A stretch of 51,486 nucleotides of DNA from Gammaproteobacteria bacterium (GCA_029883265.1 JAOUJM010000007.1:1-51486), one strand, 5' to 3'; shown: positions 22,941 to 32,992, counted from the first letter of the stretch. A program made the numbers and translations. Notes: a model not told the origin generated them from the letters alone.

Positions 22941-24452
22941 ATGGAGTTTTTCAATACCTCAGCAATCGTAGTGCTGACCATCATGGGTTGGGCTGCGGGT
23001 ATTCTATTTTTATTCATCGCATTTCTTTTTTTCTACGATATTTTTCAAAGTAAACACGCAGTTCTGCGGAATTTTCCCGTCATCGGTCATATGCGTTATT
23101 TTTTAGAACGCCAAGGTGAATTCTTTCGTCAGTATTTTTTTGCACATGATCGGGAAGAATTACCTTTTAATCGGGCCAGTCGTGCTTGGGTGTATCGCAC
23201 GGCAAAAGGATTGGGTGGGATTATTGGTTTTGGTTCGACTAATGATTTGCGTGAACCCGGTTCTATAATTTTTGTGAGCTCGCCTTATCCTATGTTGGAA
23301 GAGGAATGCACGCCGTCACCGCAGCTTACCATCGGTCCTGAATGTGATTATCCGTTTGTTGCCAAACAAATTTTTAATATATCGGGCATGAGTTATGGCG
23401 CGATTTCCAAACCAGCGGTACGTGCCTTGTCTTCGGGCGCAGCGCAAGCAGGGGTATGGATCAATACCGGAGAGGGTGGTCTTAGCGATTATCATCTCGA
23501 ATCCGATTGCGATCGAATTTTTCAAATTGGTACGGCCAAATACGGTGTTCGTGATGAAGCCGGGCGCTTGGATGATAGTAAGCTAAAAGAAGTTTCGCAG
23601 CATGTTCGCGCATTTGAAATTAAAATTTCTCAAGGCGCAAAGCCCGGACGTGGTGGCGTGCTACCCGCGATTAAAGTTACTGAAGAAATTGCGAAAATTC
23701 GTGGCATTCCCAAAGGTGTGATTTCCAGTAGTCCGAACCGTCATCGTGAAATCAAAACACCAGAAGATTTACTCGACATGATTGTGCGCATCAAAGAGGT
23801 GACAGGACGCCCAGTGGGTTTCAAAACTGTACTATCAAATCAAGTGTTCACAGAAGATTTGTTTAATGCCATTCACCGTCGTGGCATTAGTTGCGCTCCC
23901 GACTTTATAACAATTGACGGTGGTGATGGTGGTACCGGTGCCGCACCGCAAATCTTATCCGATCATGTAGGCTTGCCCTTGCGTGAAAGTTTGCCCATGT
24001 TTGTCGATTGTTTAATTGAGCATGGCTTGCGTGAAAGAATTCGGGTAATTGCATCGGGCAAGTTAATTACTTCTGCAAAAGTCGCCTGGGCTTTATGTGT
24101 GGGAGCGGATTTTGTGGTATCGGCACGTGGTTTTATGTTTTCTCTGGGTTGTATTCAGTCTCAGCAGTGTCACCAAGATACCTGTCCCACTGGCATTACG
24201 ACGCACAATAAACGCTTGCAACGTGGCTTAGTCGTGCTAGACAAAGCCAAACGCGTGGCTAACTATGCGCATTGGGTTAATGTGGAAGTGGATCGTTTGG
24301 CGCATTCTTGTGGTTTAAGCAATGCACGGGAATTTAATCGGGATCATGTGCGCATTGTGAGCAATGCATACACCAGTATTCCTTTATCAATTCTCAAACC
24401 TTACCCCGAAGTTAAACTTAACTTTCTTCCGCATCGGAGGCGGGAAAAATAA
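22941..24452 (+). CDS. membrane-anchored GltB-like FMN-binding protein
   Basis: 503 residues. An N-terminal TM helix (about 8-32) precedes a glutamate-synthase central (FMN) domain from about 80 to 480. Seen: FNISGMSYGAISKPAVRALSSGAAQAG, GEGGLSDYH, KISQGAKPGRGGVLPAIKVTEEIAKIRGIP, TIDGGDGGTGAAP. The cysteine set C-x5-C-x4-CP in GCIQSQQCHQDTCPTGI equals the 3Fe-4S motif of glutamate synthase. It lacks the glutaminase and C-terminal GltB domains. Such proteins are called FMN-binding glutamate synthase family; the real reaction is unknown. Its 3' end overlaps the convergent sensor kinase gene by 35 bases. Confidence 0.85.
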   Translation: MEFFNTSAIVVLTIMGWAAGILFLFIAFLFFYDIFQSKHAVLRNFPVIGHMRYFLERQGEFFRQYFFAHDREELPFNRASRAWVYRTAKGLGGIIGFGSTNDLREPGSIIFVSSPYPMLEEECTPSPQLTIGPECDYPFVAKQIFNISGMSYGAISKPAVRALSSGAAQAGVWINTGEGGLSDYHLESDCDRIFQIGTAKYGVRDEAGRLDDSKLKEVSQHVRAFEIKISQGAKPGRGGVLPAIKVTEEIAKIRGIPKGVISSSPNRHREIKTPEDLLDMIVRIKEVTGRPVGFKTVLSNQVFTEDLFNAIHRRGISCAPDFITIDGGDGGTGAAPQILSDHVGLPLRESLPMFVDCLIEHGLRERIRVIASGKLITSAKVAWALCVGADFVVSARGFMFSLGCIQSQQCHQDTCPTGITTHNKRLQRGLVVLDKAKRVANYAHWVNVEVDRLAHSCGLSNAREFNRDHVRIVSNAYTSIPLSILKPYPEVKLNFLPHRRREK

Positions 24453-25803
24453 CGTCAACTTGTAAACCACCTAAGTTGGCTTCGTTGAGTTTGATGTCCA
24501 GGTTATGCAATTCCGCAATTCGTGTGACGATTGATAAGCCCAAACCGCTGCCGGGTGACTTATTGCCGAGTTGGCGATAGAAACGTTTAAACACTAACTC
24601 CCGTTCGGCTTCAGGAATGCCCGGGCCGCTATCGGAAACGCTTAAAATAATTGAATCATCATCGCGTTGAATATTCACTTCGACAGTACCATTTTCTGGT
24701 GTATAGCGAATCGCATTGTCCACCAAGTTGCGCAATAACACACTAATCGCATCGCTACTGCCTTTGACAAATTTTCCACGAGTGCCCGCTAAACTGATTT
24801 CAATATTTTTATCCAAGGCAATTGGTACTTCGTCGCCAATAACCGTTTCGGCAACAATAAATAAATCAAAACGTCGAATATCTTTAACGCCAGAGTCAGG
24901 ATCAAGCCGCGCCAGTGTTAACAGTTGCTCAACCAAACGGGTCGAACGATCCACACCGCGCACTACTTGGCGTAAGGCTTGTTGTTTTTCATCAGCATCG
25001 ATGGCTTTCAAAGCAACTTCAGCATGAGTTTTTAAAGCTGCTAAAGGCGTGCGTAGCTCATGTGCTGCGTCGGAGGTAAAGCGGCGTTCGGTATCAAAAG
25101 CGGCTTTCATGTGGGAGAACAGCAAATTCAAAGATTTGGTTAAGTCTTTGGCTTCATTGGGTACCACGGTATCGTCGATTGGTTGCAAATTGCTAGGACG
25201 ACGAATGCGCATTTCACTTGCAATGGTCTGTAAGGGTGACATACCACGACCAATGCCTACCCAAATAATCATGGCGAGGAATGGTAAGCTCAGTAATAAG
25301 GGTACGAGTGTGCGCCAGACCACAGCATTGGCTAAGTTGTGGCGAATTTCGGTGAGTTCACCAATTTGTACCCGTAGCATGGCATCTTCGGTTTGCACGG
25401 AGAAAATTCGCCATTCTTCGTTATTCAATAATATATTGCTAAACCCAGTGTCGATATTTGATAGTTTTTTCAAGGGTGCATTTTCGGATCTTAGCGCCAC
25501 CACATTTTGATTAATCCAAACTTGGAAAACCATTTTCTTTTCATACGGGTGGCCGAGTTGCCAAAAGTCTTGAGGAATGGTTTCGCCTTGAGGAGCGTCG
25601 CCACCACCGAGTAAACGCTGTTCTAAAACTTCGTGTAGGGTTAAGGCCAGCAAAACTCGACCGGATGACGCGAGTTGAGTGTCGAGTAGTTTTTCAACCT
25701 CAATACGCGTGTCGAAATAAGTAATGACTGCCGAGAGTAACCATAAACCGAGTACCGCCGGTAATAATAGAATCAATAAGCGACGGCGAATCGAAGGAAC
25801 CAT
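24418..25803 (-). CDS. sensor histidine kinase (QseC/PmrB-like)
   Basis: 461 residues: TM1 (about 8-28), a periplasmic sensor (about 30-163), TM2 (about 168-190), HAMP, HisKA with FTSDAAHELRTPLAAL (His248), and HATPase_c with N-box NLVDNAIRYTP, DSGPGIP and GSGLGLSI. It would autophosphorylate and pass phosphate to the regulator encoded just upstream. The signal is not evident; the periplasmic loop has a short acidic patch but no obvious metal motif. The gap to the regulator gene is 10 bases. Confidence 0.92.
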   Translation of the reverse strand: MVPSIRRRLLILLLPAVLGLWLLSAVITYFDTRIEVEKLLDTQLASSGRVLLALTLHEVLEQRLLGGGDAPQGETIPQDFWQLGHPYEKKMVFQVWINQNVVALRSENAPLKKLSNIDTGFSNILLNNEEWRIFSVQTEDAMLRVQIGELTEIRHNLANAVVWRTLVPLLLSLPFLAMIIWVGIGRGMSPLQTIASEMRIRRPSNLQPIDDTVVPNEAKDLTKSLNLLFSHMKAAFDTERRFTSDAAHELRTPLAALKTHAEVALKAIDADEKQQALRQVVRGVDRSTRLVEQLLTLARLDPDSGVKDIRRFDLFIVAETVIGDEVPIALDKNIEISLAGTRGKFVKGSSDAISVLLRNLVDNAIRYTPENGTVEVNIQRDDDSIILSVSDSGPGIPEAERELVFKRFYRQLGNKSPGSGLGLSIVTRIAELHNLDIKLNEANLGGLQVDVIFPASDAEES

Positions 25804-25813
25804 GGGTGAGGAT

Positions 25814-26479
25814 TTATTCCTTGGGTTTATCGACTATATAACCAACACCCCGAATGGTGCGGATCAATTCAGAGCCGAGTTTTTTTCGTAAATGGTGTAT
25901 GTGAACTTCCACGGTATTGCTTTCAACTTCGTCATTCCAGGCGTATAAGCCTTCTTCTAAGCGACTGCGGGACATGACTTTGCCGCGATTTTCCAATAGC
26001 AGCTGCAGGATAGTGAATTCACGAGGGGAAATGTCAATTGTAGTACCGGATTTATTAACGGTGTGTGAGGCAGGGTCGACCACTAAGTCAATATGGCTAA
26101 TCACTGGAGAGGTGCGACCACCACGACGACGTAATAAAGCACGAATACGCGCACTTAATTCACCGAGGTCAAAAGGCTTGGTTAAATAGTCATCAGCTCC
26201 TGTATCGAGGCCTTTGACGCGGTCATCTACAGTATCACGGGCGGTGAGTATAATTACGGGTAAGTCATTGCCTTCAGCACGAAGCTTTTTTAACACTTCC
26301 AATCCGGAGCGTTTGGGTAAGCCTATGTCCAATACCATGAGTTCGTATTCATTGGTCATTAATGCAGTATCTGCTGCATCACCGTCTTCAACCCAGTCCA
26401 CCGCATAACCTTCTTGGGTCAGTCCGGCTTGGATACCATCGCCTAAGAGCATGTCATCTTCTACAATCAATAAGCGCAT
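25814..26479 (-). CDS. OmpR/PhoB-family response regulator (QseB/PmrA-like)
   Basis: 221 residues: receiver (about 1-115) with acidic pair Glu7/Asp8-Asp9, phosphoacceptor Asp51 in LMVLDIGLPKRSG, Thr in ILTARD and Lys in YLTKPFDLGEL. A winged-helix DNA-binding domain follows (about 128-220; ISPREFTILQLLLENRGKVMSRSRLEEGLYAW, VEVHIHHLRKKLG). It pairs with the kinase that follows. Targets unknown. First gene of the two-gene unit, divergent from clpB. Confidence 0.94.
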   Translation of the reverse strand: MRLLIVEDDMLLGDGIQAGLTQEGYAVDWVEDGDAADTALMTNEYELMVLDIGLPKRSGLEVLKKLRAEGNDLPVIILTARDTVDDRVKGLDTGADDYLTKPFDLGELSARIRALLRRRGGRTSPVISHIDLVVDPASHTVNKSGTTIDISPREFTILQLLLENRGKVMSRSRLEEGLYAWNDEVESNTVEVHIHHLRKKLGSELIRTIRGVGYIVDKPKE

Positions 26480-26829
26480 GGATGTGCTTCCTCGTGTTAT
26501 TGCTAGTATTTTGTGTCGCTTGCTTATTGCCTACAAAATACAAAGCTTGGTTTAGACTACATCGACTTTTCGCTGCTCAAACTTTATGAGAAGTTCGCTA
26601 AGTCATTATTTTTTAGATAAATGCAAGTGTAGCATGGCAATGCTTGTAGGTTAAAAATTGCTACTGTAATTGAGTAAATATTGCTCAATCTGGCTACCAC
26701 CATCTACGTTTAAATCTTGCTCAAAAGTAACCGAATATTTTATAGGGTCTTATCCCCAGGTCAATATTGAAACCACGTTTACATGCCCCCATTTAGGAAG
26801 CAAGTAGATATTCATTGAGGACACCCATC
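26480..26829. other. intergenic region between regulator and clpB
   Basis: 350 bases with no supported ORF. It holds the sigma-32 promoter of clpB at its right end. The left part should contain the promoter of the two-component pair; no clear match was found. Confidence 0.6.
26767..26795 (+). promoter_or_regulatory. sigma-32 (heat-shock) promoter of clpB
   Basis: TTGAAA (26767-26772), 14-base spacer, CCCCATTTA (26787-26795). This matches the RpoH consensus (CTTGAAA, 13-15 bases, CCCCATNT) closely. Predicted start near 26801, giving a leader of about 29 bases. Confidence 0.9.
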
Positions 26830-29403
26830 ATGAGAATGGACAAATTAACCAGTAAGTTTCAAATGGCCTTAGGTGACGCCCAGAGTTTAGCTGTAGGTCG
26901 CGATCACCAATTTATAGAGCCAGTGCATGTTATGAGCGCCTTGCTGGACCAGGACGGCGGTAGTGTTGCCCATTTGCTGGCACAAGCTGCAGTGAATGTA
27001 AATCAGTTGCGCTCTGATTGCTTAGCAGAATTGAGTCGCTTGCCGCGGGTTGAGGGTAATGCCGGTGATGTGCATATTTCCAATGACACCGGACGTTTAT
27101 TAAATGTCTGCGATAAACTAGCGCAGCAACGCAAAGATGCATACATCTCAAGTGAGCTGTTTGTACTAGCAGCCTTGGCTGATAAAGGCACGCTTAGCGA
27201 ATTATTGCGTAAAGCGGGCGCGGCCAAAGGCTCGGTAGAAAAAGCCATTGATGAATTGCGTGGTGGACAAACTGTGGAAAACCCCGATGCTGAAGAGCAA
27301 CGCCGCGCGCTGGAAAAATACACCATCGACTTAACTGAACGGGCGGAGCAAGGCAAGCTCGATCCCGTGATTGGTCGTGATGACGAAATTCGCCGCACGA
27401 TTCAAGTTTTGCAACGTCGCACTAAAAATAATCCTGTGTTGATTGGTGAGCCAGGCGTGGGTAAAACCGCGATCGTCGAAGGTTTAGCGCAACGCATTAT
27501 TAATGGTGAAGTGCCTGAAGGCCTAAAAAACAAACGTCTTTTATCTTTGGATATGGGTTCTTTAATTGCGGGTGCAAAATTTCGTGGTGAGTTTGAAGAA
27601 CGTTTAAAAGCAGTGCTTAAAGATTTGTCAAAACAAGAAGGACAGATCATTCTATTCATCGATGAATTACACACCATGGTCGGCGCAGGTAAAGCCGAGG
27701 GAGCCATGGATGCGGGTAATATGTTGAAACCTGCATTGGCGCGTGGTGAACTACATTGTGTTGGTGCCACCACGTTGGACGAGTATCGCCAGTTTATTGA
27801 AAAAGACGCAGCCTTGGAACGGCGTTTTCAAAAAGTGTTAGTCGATGAGCCTAGTGTGGAAGATACGATTGCAATTCTTCGTGGTTTGAAAGAAAAATAC
27901 GAAGTGCATCACGGTGTGGATATTACCGACCCAGCAATTGTTGCTGCAGCGACCTTATCGCATCGTTATATTAGCGATCGTCAACTACCGGATAAAGCCA
28001 TCGATTTGGTTGACGAAGCGGCCAGTCGAATTCGTATGGAAATCGATTCAAAGCCGGAAGACATGGACCGTTTGGATCGTCGTCTGATTCAATTGAAAAT
28101 TGAACGTGAGGCATTGAAAAAAGAAACCGATGATGCATCGCGTAAACGCCTGGATATGCTACAAACAGAAATCCAAAGTTTGGAACGCCAATATTCTGAT
28201 TTAGAAGAAGTGTGGAAAGCGGAAAAAGCAGCACTTCATGGTTCGCAACTAGTGAAAGAAGAAATGGATCGCGCGCGTCAGGAATTGGAAACGGCGCGAC
28301 GTGCAGGCAATTTGGCGCGTATGTCCGAATTGCAATACGGCAAAATTCCTGAATTGGAAAAACAATTAGAGCAGGCAACGGCTGCGGAAACGAAAGAAAC
28401 TCAGTTATTGCGTAATCGAGTGAGTGATGAGGAAATTGCCGAAGTGGTTTCCAAATGGACGGGTATTCCCATTAGTAAAATGCTCGAAGGTGAAAAAGAA
28501 AAACTACTGCGCATGGAAGATGAATTAAGCCAGCGGGTGGTTGGGCAAGCCGAGGCCGTGCATGTGGTGTCGAATGCGATTCGCCGTTCTCGTGCTGGTT
28601 TATCCGATCCAAATCGACCCAATGGTTCGTTTTTATTTTTAGGGCCGACAGGTGTGGGGAAAACAGAATTGACCAAAGCTTTGGCTGATTTTCTATTTGA
28701 TACGCAAGAAGCCATGGTGCGCATCGATATGTCGGAATTCATGGAAAAACATTCGGTGGCGCGTTTGATCGGTGCGCCTCCAGGTTATGTTGGTTATGAA
28801 GAAGGTGGTTATTTAACAGAAGCGGTGCGACGCAAGCCCTATTCAGTTATTTTGTTAGACGAAGTGGAAAAAGCGCATCCTGATGTGTTTAATATTTTGC
28901 TGCAAGTGTTGGACGATGGGCGTTTGACCGATGGTCACGGACGCACGGTTGATTTTCGAAATACTGTGATTGTCATGACATCAAATCTTGGTTCGCAAAT
29001 TATTCAAGATAAGAGTGATGAAGCGCGTTATGATGAAATGAAAACAGCGGTTATGGATGTCGTCGCGAGTCATTTCCGGCCAGAATTTATCAATCGAATT
29101 GATGATGTGGTGGTGTTTCATGCCTTGGGTCGTGAACAACTACATGCCATTGCCAAAATTCAAATTACTTATTTGCAAGCACGTTTGGCTGAGCGTGAAA
29201 TGCAAATTGAATTAACTGACGAGGCCTTGGATTTGATTTGTGAAGCGGGTTATGACCCTGTTTACGGCGCACGTCCGCTAAAACGTGCGATTCAAAGCGA
29301 AATCGAAAACCCCTTAGCTCAAGCTATTCTCAGTGGTCAATTCGTGCCAGGCGATACCATTAAGGTAAACCGAGAGGGATCACAGCTGAAGTTCACAAAG
29401 TAA
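26830..29403 (+). CDS. clpB: ATP-dependent disaggregase ClpB
   Basis: 857 residues, the usual ClpB length. N-terminal Clp_N domain ([31 protein letters not shown]), first AAA+ with [13 protein letters not shown] and [13 protein letters not shown], a long middle coiled coil (about 405-525) that distinguishes ClpB from ClpA/C, second AAA+ with [15 protein letters not shown], and a C-terminal D2-small domain. Hexameric; with DnaK it pulls proteins out of aggregates. ATG at 26830 with SD GAGG; upstream TTG at 26815 rejected. Driven by a sigma-32 promoter. Confidence 0.97.
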   Translation: MRMDKLTSKFQMALGDAQSLAVGRDHQFIEPVHVMSALLDQDGGSVAHLLAQAAVNVNQLRSDCLAELSRLPRVEGNAGDVHISNDTGRLLNVCDKLAQQRKDAYISSELFVLAALADKGTLSELLRKAGAAKGSVEKAIDELRGGQTVENPDAEEQRRALEKYTIDLTERAEQGKLDPVIGRDDEIRRTIQVLQRRTKNNPVLIGEPGVGKTAIVEGLAQRIINGEVPEGLKNKRLLSLDMGSLIAGAKFRGEFEERLKAVLKDLSKQEGQIILFIDELHTMVGAGKAEGAMDAGNMLKPALARGELHCVGATTLDEYRQFIEKDAALERRFQKVLVDEPSVEDTIAILRGLKEKYEVHHGVDITDPAIVAAATLSHRYISDRQLPDKAIDLVDEAASRIRMEIDSKPEDMDRLDRRLIQLKIEREALKKETDDASRKRLDMLQTEIQSLERQYSDLEEVWKAEKAALHGSQLVKEEMDRARQELETARRAGNLARMSELQYGKIPELEKQLEQATAAETKETQLLRNRVSDEEIAEVVSKWTGIPISKMLEGEKEKLLRMEDELSQRVVGQAEAVHVVSNAIRRSRAGLSDPNRPNGSFLFLGPTGVGKTELTKALADFLFDTQEAMVRIDMSEFMEKHSVARLIGAPPGYVGYEEGGYLTEAVRRKPYSVILLDEVEKAHPDVFNILLQVLDDGRLTDGHGRTVDFRNTVIVMTSNLGSQIIQDKSDEARYDEMKTAVMDVVASHFRPEFINRIDDVVVFHALGREQLHAIAKIQITYLQARLAEREMQIELTDEALDLICEAGYDPVYGARPLKRAIQSEIENPLAQAILSGQFVPGDTIKVNREGSQLKFTK

Positions 29404-29411
29404 AAAAGGTA

Positions 29412-29434
29412 GGCGGTTACCCTAGGTAACCGCC
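29412..29434 (-). terminator. 10-bp hairpin between clpB and the DUF4382 gene
   Basis: GGCGGTTACC (29412-29421) pairs with GGTAACCGCC (29425-29434), 3-base loop. The T run lies on the minus strand (complement of 29402-29407, four bases beyond the stem), so it suits leftward transcription better than clpB. It starts only 8 bases after the clpB stop. Confidence 0.5.
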
Positions 29435-29557
29435 AACTGAAGAGAGGGAGAGTTTTCAATCACCTTTTCATCAAAGGCGGGTTTAGATTAACCCTTATTG
29501 ATAGCATAAACTGTGAAATTCTTTACATTGCCTATGATAATAATGCAGTCAATTATC

Positions 29558-29588
29558 AAATCCAGGGCAACGCTTTTGCCCTGGATTT
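29558..29588. terminator. 13-bp hairpin, probable bidirectional terminator
   Basis: AAATCCAGGGCAA (29558-29570) pairs perfectly with TTGCCCTGGATTT (29576-29588), 5-base loop. It lies just past the stop of the leftward DUF4382 gene and between convergent transcripts. A/T pairs at the stem base supply a short T run in either direction. Confidence 0.65.
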
Positions 29589-29597
29589 GATTAAGCT

Positions 29598-31466
29598 TTA
29601 CTGCATGCGCACATTGAGAGTTTTTGCATTAAAACGTAACTCCGCTTCGTTAAAGTCACCGTTTGCGATGATACTACGGGCGTGTTTGCCGGTAACAATA
29701 AGCTCGTTTAGTTTGGTTAAAAAGCTGCTAGCGTTGACATATACACCATCGTCGTCATGCCCTTTCGTATTGATTGTATATACCCCCTCAGTTGCAAGTT
29801 GAATATTCACTTGTGAGTATACGCTAAGATCTGTGCGGAAACGGCCGTGTGATACCTGGTGAAATTTGCCCAAATCATTTAAGTTGACATTAAAGCCTGT
29901 TTCACTGGTATCTGATATTGCGGCTGTATTTGGATTTTCCCAACTTACACGCAAGGTGCCGTGATAGTCATTGAATATGGCGACGGATTGGGCAAGGAAA
30001 TCAGCCGGCGCACTGCCAAAAGCGCTAACAAAGCCCTTAATTAATAATGGCGTGTTAGTAGCAACAGGATCAAGGCTTAAGTCGCCTAAATCAATTTCAT
30101 ATTCAATTGGATTGGCGTGGGTGGTTTCGTCGGTACCCGTGCCTGAAAAATGGTAAGCCGCAATATCTAATTTGTTAATGCGATTAGCTTTAACCACGAA
30201 AAAATCGGATGGGACTTGTAGTTGATTGTCATCGGCTTTTTGCGCAAGCACTTCACTTAATAACAAACGCACCTGACCATTGCTCGCATCAATTGTTTTA
30301 TCTTCGCTATTTCCGGATGTTTCGCCAGTCACTGCAAGACGCTGACCTACAGAAATATCTGCAATGGTTTTTACTTCGTCTGCTAATGGTTTTTTCACTT
30401 CCGTGGTGTCGGCCAATAGCACTTTAACTTGGCGCTGGAAACTAATATTTCCGTCTTGACGATGCATGCTGACACCTTTGAGTATAAGTTCATTTCCATT
30501 GCGTGATAACACCGACCCTTGGGCTACATCCTTGTTCTCAACCATGAGGTTATTACCAGCAATCACATGTGTCGCAACAAAACGAAGTGGATTGGCTTTG
30601 ATTTGACCTCGGACTACAACCGCTGTGTTGCTGTCTTTGATCGCAAGTTGGCTTAGTCCGGCGCTACCGATGTAATCACTTTGGTCAATACTATATTGAG
30701 TTTCCTCATTGACCTGGACCTTCATTTCACCAAAACGGTTTTCATCTCTTTGCAGGCGATGATAAAACGGACGAATTAAAATCTGAAATTCCTCTGCGGT
30801 TTCGTCGACACCACTGAGCAAGCCGCGTAAGCGATGGGTCCGAGGATGTTTGAATTCCAGATCAGCAACTAGCACTGGGTCAACAATAATTTCGGCATTA
30901 TTACCGTCAACAATTGTTACCGCATTTGAGTTATTCAGATCAAAGTCCAAGGTCATATGGTGGGTTAAACCGCGACTTACACGAAACACCTGGTGACCGT
31001 CAAGGCTAACTTTGAGTTCTAATGTATTAATAATATTTCCGTCGGCATCTTTGATTGATGTGGCCGGTATAGCATTGTCGTTCTGGTCTGACACAAAAAT
31101 TTCTGCATTACTGTAATTTAGTGTCATGCTGGCCGATGTATAACGACCAAACGGTACGCTAGTCACAGTAAAAAATTCAGTCACATCTACATATTGCGCA
31201 AAATCAACACGTGTGTTGACAGGTAGTGTTTCGACGATTGCGCCATTGGCATGTGTTAATCGAATCGACTCCACATCAACGATGTAACTCTGAAAATCAC
31301 CTTCGGCATCGGTTAGCCCGATAATTACATTGGCTGTTTCTACTAGGTTATTCTCGGTCTTTTGTGCTTCTCCGCATGCGCTTAGCATTATGCTTAGGCC
31401 GAATATAACCAATGAAAGCAAAAAAAGTTTTGCTTTGCTACTACTAGAGTCATTCTGCATTATCAT
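29598..31466 (-). CDS. DUF4382-containing lipoprotein
   Basis: 622 residues from the ATG at 31466 (SD GGAG 7 bases upstream). A basic N-terminus, a hydrophobic stretch and the lipobox LSAC (about residues 28-31) mark a lipoprotein. A DUF4382 domain follows (about 45-200: VIIGLTDAEGDFQSYIVDVESIRLTHANG; VDFAQYVDVTEFFTVTSVPFGRYTSASMTL). The rest is beta-rich with DUF5666-like units (GLLSGVDETAEEFQI; VVVRGQI). Probably outer-membrane anchored; function unknown. It lies downstream of the ECF sigma operon in the same direction, 120 bases away. Confidence 0.75.
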   Translation of the reverse strand: MIMQNDSSSSKAKLFLLSLVIFGLSIMLSACGEAQKTENNLVETANVIIGLTDAEGDFQSYIVDVESIRLTHANGAIVETLPVNTRVDFAQYVDVTEFFTVTSVPFGRYTSASMTLNYSNAEIFVSDQNDNAIPATSIKDADGNIINTLELKVSLDGHQVFRVSRGLTHHMTLDFDLNNSNAVTIVDGNNAEIIVDPVLVADLEFKHPRTHRLRGLLSGVDETAEEFQILIRPFYHRLQRDENRFGEMKVQVNEETQYSIDQSDYIGSAGLSQLAIKDSNTAVVVRGQIKANPLRFVATHVIAGNNLMVENKDVAQGSVLSRNGNELILKGVSMHRQDGNISFQRQVKVLLADTTEVKKPLADEVKTIADISVGQRLAVTGETSGNSEDKTIDASNGQVRLLLSEVLAQKADDNQLQVPSDFFVVKANRINKLDIAAYHFSGTGTDETTHANPIEYEIDLGDLSLDPVATNTPLLIKGFVSAFGSAPADFLAQSVAIFNDYHGTLRVSWENPNTAAISDTSETGFNVNLNDLGKFHQVSHGRFRTDLSVYSQVNIQLATEGVYTINTKGHDDDGVYVNASSFLTKLNELIVTGKHARSIIANGDFNEAELRFNAKTLNVRMQ

Positions 31467-31586
31467 TTTTTTCTCCAAAAAATTTCCATTGCTCAGCCTA
31501 AATAACGAGTGCAATGCTTAAGCGTTGACGAAAATATTTTTCGGTTGTTGTAAATCAGATGTCTTGATTAAGCGACAGAAGATGCT

Positions 31587-32501
31587 TTACCAATAATAAT
31601 CAATGCTTAAACCCAAACCTCTAGAAATGATGTTGGGTTCGCTGATTTGTTGACTATAAAAAACAGAGCTACCAAATGAGTCAGTAAAAAAACTGGAAAA
31701 CGATATGTCGTGACTGATCATCTGGCTATTATCAATTGCAGATAAACTTGCACCATAGGTATAGGCGAGATTGAAAATTTTATAACTATAGCCTACATAG
31801 GTTTGCCAATAGTTTTTTTCTAAACCATAACTCAAATCACGCGCTGTAGAAGAAATTATTTGTTTAATGCGGGACGGGTTAAGCAACTTGCTGGGATCTG
31901 CTGAATAAGTATAAACCGTAAAATCAGTGCCAGCATACCAACCTTGATCGCTGTAATAGGCGAGACTCAAGCCGGTACCTACACTATTTAGAATAAATGA
32001 GGATACATCCAAAGCGATTAACGCATTTTGTAGTTGGGCATTATTGACAGCAACGCGAAGAAAAATAGTTCGCGCTTCTTGATTTATGCTGAGAGACCAG
32101 TGGTTATTTTGTAGAACAATGTCGGCTATTAACTTGTGACTGAGAATATCGCTTTGATTGCTCCAATAATCATAAAGCAAGCTATAGTTGATAGGTGCAA
32201 CAGGGTTATTGCCAATGCCAAGTGTATAGCCGCTGGAATTTCCTGAACTTTGTTTGTCGTAAAGTGCGTTTGCTGAAAACAATAGATGTAGGCCATTAGC
32301 CGCCACAAAATCAATATTACTAAACCCATTGAGTAGTTGGTCATCGGTTTGGTTGTTCTGATTAGATTGCATGCCAAGGGAAAGCGCTGTGGTTGAGCCA
32401 GCGAATAACGATTCCGCTTGGATATTTTGCCAGGCTAAACACGCGAGTAACACCGGCCAATATCTAGGGCTATTATTAAAGAAGTAACTAATTCCGCTCA
32501 T
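31587..32501 (-). CDS. putative outer-membrane beta-barrel protein, last gene of the sigma operon
   Basis: 304 residues; N-terminal leader (about 1-29, ending IQAE) then alternating beta strands rich in aromatic, Ser and Asn residues (LSLAYYSDQGWYAGTDFTVYTY; NYWQTYVGYSYKIFNLAYTYGA). It ends SIDYYW, an aromatic C-terminus typical of barrel proteins recognised by BamA. I do not recognise a named family. Its ATG overlaps the stop of the DUF3106 gene by 4 bases, so it belongs to the five-gene sigma operon. Confidence 0.65.
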   Translation of the reverse strand: MSGISYFFNNSPRYWPVLLACLAWQNIQAESLFAGSTTALSLGMQSNQNNQTDDQLLNGFSNIDFVAANGLHLLFSANALYDKQSSGNSSGYTLGIGNNPVAPINYSLLYDYWSNQSDILSHKLIADIVLQNNHWSLSINQEARTIFLRVAVNNAQLQNALIALDVSSFILNSVGTGLSLAYYSDQGWYAGTDFTVYTYSADPSKLLNPSRIKQIISSTARDLSYGLEKNYWQTYVGYSYKIFNLAYTYGASLSAIDNSQMISHDISFSSFFTDSFGSSVFYSQQISEPNIISRGLGLSIDYYW

Positions 32502-32992
32502 TTTTTGGATTTAGGTTTACGTCCCATGGCACCATTATTTTGCCGTATGCGTTTAAGTGCCTGTTTACGTTGTTGGGGCGTCATGCGTTGCCACTTTTGA
32601 CGCAACACTTGACGTCGCTCCATTGGTTGCTGCTTATACCAATTATAGCGTTTTTTGACTTGTTGCTGCTGCTGCGGCGGCATTTGCTTAAATTGTTTAA
32701 ATTGCTTACGAATACCATCACGTTCTTCTTTTTTTAGTGATTTCCACTGTTTGAAGCGTTGTTGGAATTCGCCACGTTCTTCTTTGTTGAGACTACGCCA
32801 ACGTTTTAAGCCATTCAGAATATTATGTTTTTGCTCGGATGAAAGAAATGCCCATTGGTTTTTGACTTGGTTTAGCGCTTTTTTGTCATTTTTATTCAGA
32901 GTGTCCCATTCAATATCGGGTGGCATGAGCGCAAATGCAGGCAAGCTCAGACTCGTGAGTAAGATGAATAATAAAATGACTGCTTTATTCAT
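32498..32992 (-). CDS. DUF3106 exported protein
   Basis: 164 residues: signal peptide (about 1-21, ending AFA), then a highly basic, helical region rich in Arg, Lys, Gln and Trp with repeated W/R/EE units (LKRWRSLNKEERGEFQQRFKQWKSLKKEERDGIRKQF), characteristic of DUF3106. The repeats resemble the LTXXQ/CpxP-type helical repeats. Function unknown. It overlaps the upstream 75-residue gene by 8 bases and the downstream barrel gene by 4. Confidence 0.8.
   Translation of the reverse strand: MNKAVILLFILLTSLSLPAFALMPPDIEWDTLNKNDKKALNQVKNQWAFLSSEQKHNILNGLKRWRSLNKEERGEFQQRFKQWKSLKKEERDGIRKQFKQFKQMPPQQQQQVKKRYNWYKQQPMERRQVLRQKWQRMTPQQRKQALKRIRQNNGAMGRKPKSKK

Noticed and set aside
27003-28742. Several minus-strand ORFs inside clpB
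   Set aside because: Shadows of a continuous, fully conserved ClpB reading frame.
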